DNA from: Candidatus Zixiibacteriota bacterium
Lineage (GTDB): Bacteria; Zixibacteria; MSB-5A5; GN15; JACZUZ01
Assembly (NCBI GenBank): GCA_024280835.1
Contig: JAJRPJ010000011.1
Span: forward strand, 124,001-188,000
Direction: 5' to 3'
Length of the DNA stretch: 64,000 bases
The position numbers and the translations under genes were made by a program. Below are positions 59,923 to 64,000 of this stretch, one piece after another. The notes under the pieces were generated by a model. The model was given only the letters and a program-made list of their open reading frames with translations. It was not told where the DNA came from and ran no database searches. The number at the start of each line of letters is the position of its first letter. The stretch's first letter is position 1.

Positions 59923-62151
59923 ATGAATCTCACGTCTCTTATTTCGCGCGCATTGGATGCCGATCCAGAAGAATTGCACTTTCGCTTTGCGCAGCAAGCC
60001 TTCACTATTAGAAACAAACAGAGTAAAGTCTTCCCCAATGGTGGACATCTACATTCGTTGGGATTGAACGAATCGTCACTAAATGATTGGATTCAAGAGC
60101 GTCAAGCGAAATGGTTTTTGACTGCGAAGCGTCGGGATGAGTTACGGGACTATTATGACGAGCATGATCTGGAGCGTTCATTATTGATTCGCCGTGCGGA
60201 GATAGTTGTCGATGGCAAGATGCCAATTTTCTCTCGTGAACCTGTGGATTTTTCAGGTGATGACAGGTGGCGCAAGGATTTCTTTTTGGATATTACTGCT
60301 CCGCAAGATTTCTATGGTGAGATTGGTTATTTGGATGTCGAGCAAGTTGGCGACAGTAAACATGTTTGGGAGCCGAACAGATTCGGTTGGGTGTATTGGT
60401 TGGGGCAAGCCTATGTTATTACTCAGGACAAGAAATATGCCAAGGCTTTTGCTGGGCTGACTTTGGATTGGTTTGAGAAGAATCCTTACACGATTGGTAT
60501 CAACTATTGCTCGTCGCTTGAAATCGCTTTTCGCTCCTATTCGTTGGTCTGGGCGCTGGATTTGTTTTCTGATATTTTCGCCGCCAACGTTGTTCTGCTT
60601 GATAGGATTTTGGAAATTATCTGGCGCGGTTGTTTGCATATTGAAAACAACCTCTCGCTCTATTTTGCGCCGAACACTCACCTCACAGGTGAGGCCTTTG
60701 CGCTGTTTGTCTGTGGCGCGGCTCTGCCAGAATTCGCAGAGGCTCAACGTTGGCGTTCATTGGGTGAAAGTATTCTGGTCGCTGAATCAGCTAAACAGTT
60801 TCATGAAGACGGAACACATAGAGAGTTATCCAGTTGTTATCATTTGTACTCAACAGACTTTTATTTGCAGGCCGAACTGATTTCTCGCCACACTGGATTT
60901 GAACTTGATAGCAAGATATCAAAGACAGCCGAGAAACTATCTCAGAGACTCGTAGAACTTGTTCCGCATAGTTTGGTTCTGCCTCAATTCAATGATTGTG
61001 ACGGTGGCCGTTTGACTGGATTTGCTCTTGAGGCGCTTGATGCGGCGCCTACTTTATTCGCGGCCAGCGAATTGTTCGATTTGGATTTACCAACAGCAGA
61101 TAGAACTAGAGGCGGCTATTGCTCTTGGATGACACAAAGCCAAGTCGACCAATCAGTCGAAACAGAGCCAAATGCGAAGTCCACTCTGCCAGACCTGGTA
61201 GACCCTGACTCTGGTATTATCGCCTATCGTACCCAAGAAAAAGATTACCTTCTAGCGCGATGCGGCCCGTTTGGTTATCTCGACTGTGGGCACAGCCATG
61301 ATGCGCCAACCTCGTTTCTCTATTACTCATCAGGACAGTCGGTCATTGTTGATAGTGGAACTGGTTCCTATACGCAGGACCTGAAAACTCGTGACAATTT
61401 TCGCTCGGCTGCTGGGAAAAATATTCTTCTATTGAATGGCCAAGGCCCCAGTACTCCAGAGGGTTGGTTCACATGGGAGAGAAAAACTTTAGCTCGCCTA
61501 CAAAGCGCCAGCCAATTTGAGGGTGGTTTCTATTTGAAGACTCGTCACAACGGCTATAGCACAGCTCTTGGCTTTAAGGTTCAAATCGCTCGTGAGATTG
61601 TAGTTCTCGATGAAGGCTTATTGGTTGTTGTTGATCACTGGGAGGCCGAAGAACCTGTCCATGCTAGTCTGCACCTGACGCTTGCGCCTCGCCTGAATGT
61701 CACTCATGTCGGGCGTCTGCTATTCGAGGAGGACGGCTCCGAATTTCATTATCTAATTAGTCCACATCTGGCCATAGCGGATGATTCTGAATCAAAGACT
61801 GCCGATAATACAGAGGACGAGATAGATGCTGTGGATGATATACCAGAGCAGGAATGGGCGCAGGATATTCGTTTTCGACCTAAAGTGCGCAATGTGCCCT
61901 ATTCGCCTGACTATGGGATTATTGGAGAAACTAAGGCTCTTATTAGCGATTTTGGTAGCGCTCGCACGGGATTTGCCACAACTATCCTTTCACGCCTCGG
62001 CCCGGCGCGCAATACAAACGACTCCGAGCGTTTTCGCATTGGTTTGGATAATAGCGAGCGTGAATTGTTCGTCGGCAGATCAGGTAGGATTTATTTGAGC
62101 GGTAAGAAAACAGGAACCAAGACAGCCGAGCCGATTGTCTTTGCTAGATAG
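59923..62151 (+). CDS. Heparinase II/III-family protein
   Basis: 742 aa. The N-terminal half is an alpha/alpha-toroid (INYCSSLEIAFRSYSLVWAL, FAPNTHLTGEAFALFVCG) and the C-terminal half a beta-sandwich with the metal/His site LDCGHSHDAPTSFLYYSS and IVDSGTGSYTQD. This is the heparinase II/III polysaccharide lyase layout. No signal peptide is seen, which is common in such proteins from exopolysaccharide loci, where they may act during synthesis. An acidic insert (SESKTADNTEDEIDAVDDIP) lies near 625. Lies between glycosyltransferase and asparagine synthetase. Confidence 0.88.
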   Translation: MNLTSLISRALDADPEELHFRFAQQAFTIRNKQSKVFPNGGHLHSLGLNESSLNDWIQERQAKWFLTAKRRDELRDYYDEHDLERSLLIRRAEIVVDGKMPIFSREPVDFSGDDRWRKDFFLDITAPQDFYGEIGYLDVEQVGDSKHVWEPNRFGWVYWLGQAYVITQDKKYAKAFAGLTLDWFEKNPYTIGINYCSSLEIAFRSYSLVWALDLFSDIFAANVVLLDRILEIIWRGCLHIENNLSLYFAPNTHLTGEAFALFVCGAALPEFAEAQRWRSLGESILVAESAKQFHEDGTHRELSSCYHLYSTDFYLQAELISRHTGFELDSKISKTAEKLSQRLVELVPHSLVLPQFNDCDGGRLTGFALEALDAAPTLFAASELFDLDLPTADRTRGGYCSWMTQSQVDQSVETEPNAKSTLPDLVDPDSGIIAYRTQEKDYLLARCGPFGYLDCGHSHDAPTSFLYYSSGQSVIVDSGTGSYTQDLKTRDNFRSAAGKNILLLNGQGPSTPEGWFTWERKTLARLQSASQFEGGFYLKTRHNGYSTALGFKVQIAREIVVLDEGLLVVVDHWEAEEPVHASLHLTLAPRLNVTHVGRLLFEEDGSEFHYLISPHLAIADDSESKTADNTEDEIDAVDDIPEQEWAQDIRFRPKVRNVPYSPDYGIIGETKALISDFGSARTGFATTILSRLGPARNTNDSERFRIGLDNSERELFVGRSGRIYLSGKKTGTKTAEPIVFAR

Positions 62152-62189
62152 CCCTTTGTAACAAATCAGAGATTAGATATTAGAAAATT

Positions 62190-64000
62190 ATGTGTGGAAT
62201 TTGCGGTTATATAAATCTTGACGGTCGACCAGCGGAAGTCGAAACACTTCGGCGTATGAATGAAACTATCACTCATCGCGGGCCTGATGATTCGGGCGAA
62301 TATGTTTTTGGGCCAATGGCTTTGGGACATCGTCGTCTTTCGATTATTGATTTGGCTCGCGGTCATCAGCCGATGCAGGCGCGTGGACTTTCGCAACAAA
62401 TTATTTACAATGGCGAAGTTTATAATCATCTCAAAGTGCGCGAAGAACTCGACACACCAGCTGATAGTTTTCAAACAACATGTGACACAGAAACAATTCT
62501 GGTCGCTTACCAGCTGCACAAACAAGAATGTTTGAGTCGCCTGCGAGGGATGTTTGCATTTGCAATTTATGATCCCGATGACAATTCACTTTTCTTGGCC
62601 CGTGACCGCCTAGGAATCAAACCACTTTATATTTATCGCACAGCTAATTTGCTGGCTTTTGGTTCAGAGATTAAAGCGCTTTTGGCGCATCCTAAAATCA
62701 AAGCTGAAGTCAATGTCGCAAAACTTCCGGCGCAGTTGACATTGAAATACACGCTTGATGATGAGACACTCTATCGCGGTATCACTAAATTACCGCCTGG
62801 GCATTTTATTCGGATTGACCGTGATGGTTTTCATATGCAGCGCTATTGGGATTTGAAGTTCACCCCCAAAGAGACATTTGAAACTGAGCAAGACGCAGTC
62901 ACTGCTTTCCGTGATAATTTCAATGATGCAGTTGAATCACGTTTGATGGCTGATGTTCCGCTTGGGGTTTTTCTCTCTGGTGGTATAGATAGTTCTGTGA
63001 TAGCTGCGGCTATGAGCAAAATGGTCAGTGACCCGATTCAATCATTTACAGTTGCTTTTGCTGAACGTGACTATAGCGAGTTCGAATATTCGCGAGCGGT
63101 TGCCGAACATATTGGCGCAGAGTTACACGAGGTGACAGTCTCTCCTGAGCAATTCTTTGAGGCTTGGCCGACTATGGTCTATCATGAGGACGAGCCGATT
63201 GCGCATCCTTCGTCGATCCCTTTGCACTTTGTTTCGAAATTGGCCGCCGAACATGTCAAAGTTGTTCTGACTGGCGAGGGCGCCGATGAATTGTTGGCTG
63301 GTTATGAGCGCTATTATCAGACTGTATACAATCTGCGCTATGGTAAATATTTTCCATCGGCCTTGCGTCCGTTGACACGCGCCATGATTAATTTATTACC
63401 TGATACATTCACGCCCAAACGCAAAGCAGTGCGCACAGCGCTTTATTTGCCGACTGACATTGACACATTGTTCCTCGATAATTACGCGGCTTTCCCACGT
63501 GATGCGGCCTATTCAGCTTTGCGTCCCAAGTATCAGGAAACAGCTTACAACAATGTCTATGCTAATTTCCGGCATTTGATGGACGAGTGTGACTCCGAAG
63601 ACTGGCTCGATAAAATCCTATATGCCGACATCAAGACCTACTTACTTGAGTTGCTGATGAAGCAAGACCAGATGTCGATGTCTGCATCGCTTGAGTCACG
63701 AGTGCCATTTTTGGATCATGAACTAGTTGAGTTTGCTTGTCGTTTGCCACGCGAATTCAAACTCAAGGGTTTTGACACTAAGCGCATTATCCGCATGGCA
63801 TTGGGTGACACTGTACCGGCACAAATTGTTTCGCGCAGTAAACGCGGCTTCCCGACTCCAACCAAAGAATGGTTTCGCGGCGCATATTTTGGTGTCATGG
63901 AAGAACTTCTGCTCGGTAAGAAGTCACTGGCTACTGAATATATCAACCCTGAGTTTATCCGCGAGACACTCGATAGACATCACCGTAGCGAGTGGGACTT
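62190..64000 (+). CDS. asnB: Asparagine synthetase (glutamine-hydrolysing), C-terminus outside the window
   Basis: 603 codons visible; open at the window end. It begins MCGICGYINL: Cys 2 is the glutaminase nucleophile after Met removal, and HRGPDDSG and IYNGEVYNH follow. The synthetase half has the PP-loop LSGGIDSSVIAA near 262, then VVLTGEGADELLAGYERYY and SRVPFLDHELVEFACRLP. It converts aspartate to asparagine or amidates an acid group in polysaccharide or peptide building. Such AsnB-like genes are regular members of exopolysaccharide clusters with heparinase-family and CapK-like genes, as here. Confidence 0.95.
   Translation, partial: MCGICGYINLDGRPAEVETLRRMNETITHRGPDDSGEYVFGPMALGHRRLSIIDLARGHQPMQARGLSQQIIYNGEVYNHLKVREELDTPADSFQTTCDTETILVAYQLHKQECLSRLRGMFAFAIYDPDDNSLFLARDRLGIKPLYIYRTANLLAFGSEIKALLAHPKIKAEVNVAKLPAQLTLKYTLDDETLYRGITKLPPGHFIRIDRDGFHMQRYWDLKFTPKETFETEQDAVTAFRDNFNDAVESRLMADVPLGVFLSGGIDSSVIAAAMSKMVSDPIQSFTVAFAERDYSEFEYSRAVAEHIGAELHEVTVSPEQFFEAWPTMVYHEDEPIAHPSSIPLHFVSKLAAEHVKVVLTGEGADELLAGYERYYQTVYNLRYGKYFPSALRPLTRAMINLLPDTFTPKRKAVRTALYLPTDIDTLFLDNYAAFPRDAAYSALRPKYQETAYNNVYANFRHLMDECDSEDWLDKILYADIKTYLLELLMKQDQMSMSASLESRVPFLDHELVEFACRLPREFKLKGFDTKRIIRMALGDTVPAQIVSRSKRGFPTPTKEWFRGAYFGVMEELLLGKKSLATEYINPEFIRETLDRHHRSEWD

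Noticed and set aside
1-64000. CRISPR array, tRNA or rRNA genes
   Set aside because: No regularly spaced repeats and no cloverleaf or rRNA-like sequence were recognised by eye; a covariance-model search would settle the tRNA question, especially near the integrases.

Overview
The window looks like a chromosomal stretch from a Gram-negative bacterium of the FCB superphylum, most like candidate phylum Zixibacteria. The evidence is secreted proteins with dockerin-like repeats of the form GDxNxDG..NIADVT...IFxGGPAP and C-terminal YPNPFNP-type sorting/FlgD-like domains, together with intergenic hairpin repeats. This placement is inference from protein style, not from a marker gene. No rRNA, tRNA or CRISPR array was recognised.

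Layout. 1-1.2 kb: the end of an uncharacterised protein and a beta-class adenine methyltransferase without a normal start codon. 1.3-12.1 kb (minus strand): secreted or membrane proteins, including a subtilisin/gingipain double protease, an LVIVD-repeat protein, a four-span membrane protein and a TPR-like protein. 12.4-21.2 kb: an accessory island with a nitrilase-like protein and a Rad50/SMC-like ATPase in one operon (the ATPase frame is cut by one in-frame TAA), a tyrosine recombinase, and a small gene between two diverged direct repeats. 21.3-24.6 kb: a kinase-like protein, a frameshifted SEFIR-domain gene, and a small tyrosine recombinase whose 5' end carries one of two inverted dif-like sites (12+6+12 bp), which suggests an invertible DNA segment. 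24.6-26.5 kb: a lipase-like lipoprotein.

26.6-41.7 kb reads as one integrated element. It carries a DUF932 protein, a catalytically incomplete HsdM-like protein, a small winged-helix protein, two HerA/FtsK-type ATPases (one with a possible nuclease-like tail), a short C5-cytosine methyltransferase and several unknown genes. It then has a compact ubiquitin-like conjugation operon (63-aa disordered protein, E2-like, JAB/JAMM peptidase, E1/ThiF), an excisionase-type regulator and a phage-type integrase. No attachment sites were found, so its ends are not fixed.

41.7-52 kb: three copies of a dispersed palindromic repeat, a second subtilisin with dockerin repeats, a MarC-family protein, an SDR oxidoreductase, an MvaI/BcnI-type restriction-modification pair and two small glycine-rich membrane proteins. 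52-64 kb looks like stable chromosome: carbamoyltransferase with an SxtJ-like partner, a DEAD-box helicase, a membrane metallophosphoesterase, then PaaK/CapK-like adenylate-forming enzyme, glycosyltransferase, heparinase II/III-family protein and asparagine synthetase, a set typical of surface polysaccharide loci.

The most promising material for undescribed biology is the nitrilase-SMC operon, the ubiquitin-like operon with a short disordered protein in the modifier position, and the putative recombinase-driven inversion switch at 23.56-23.92 kb.
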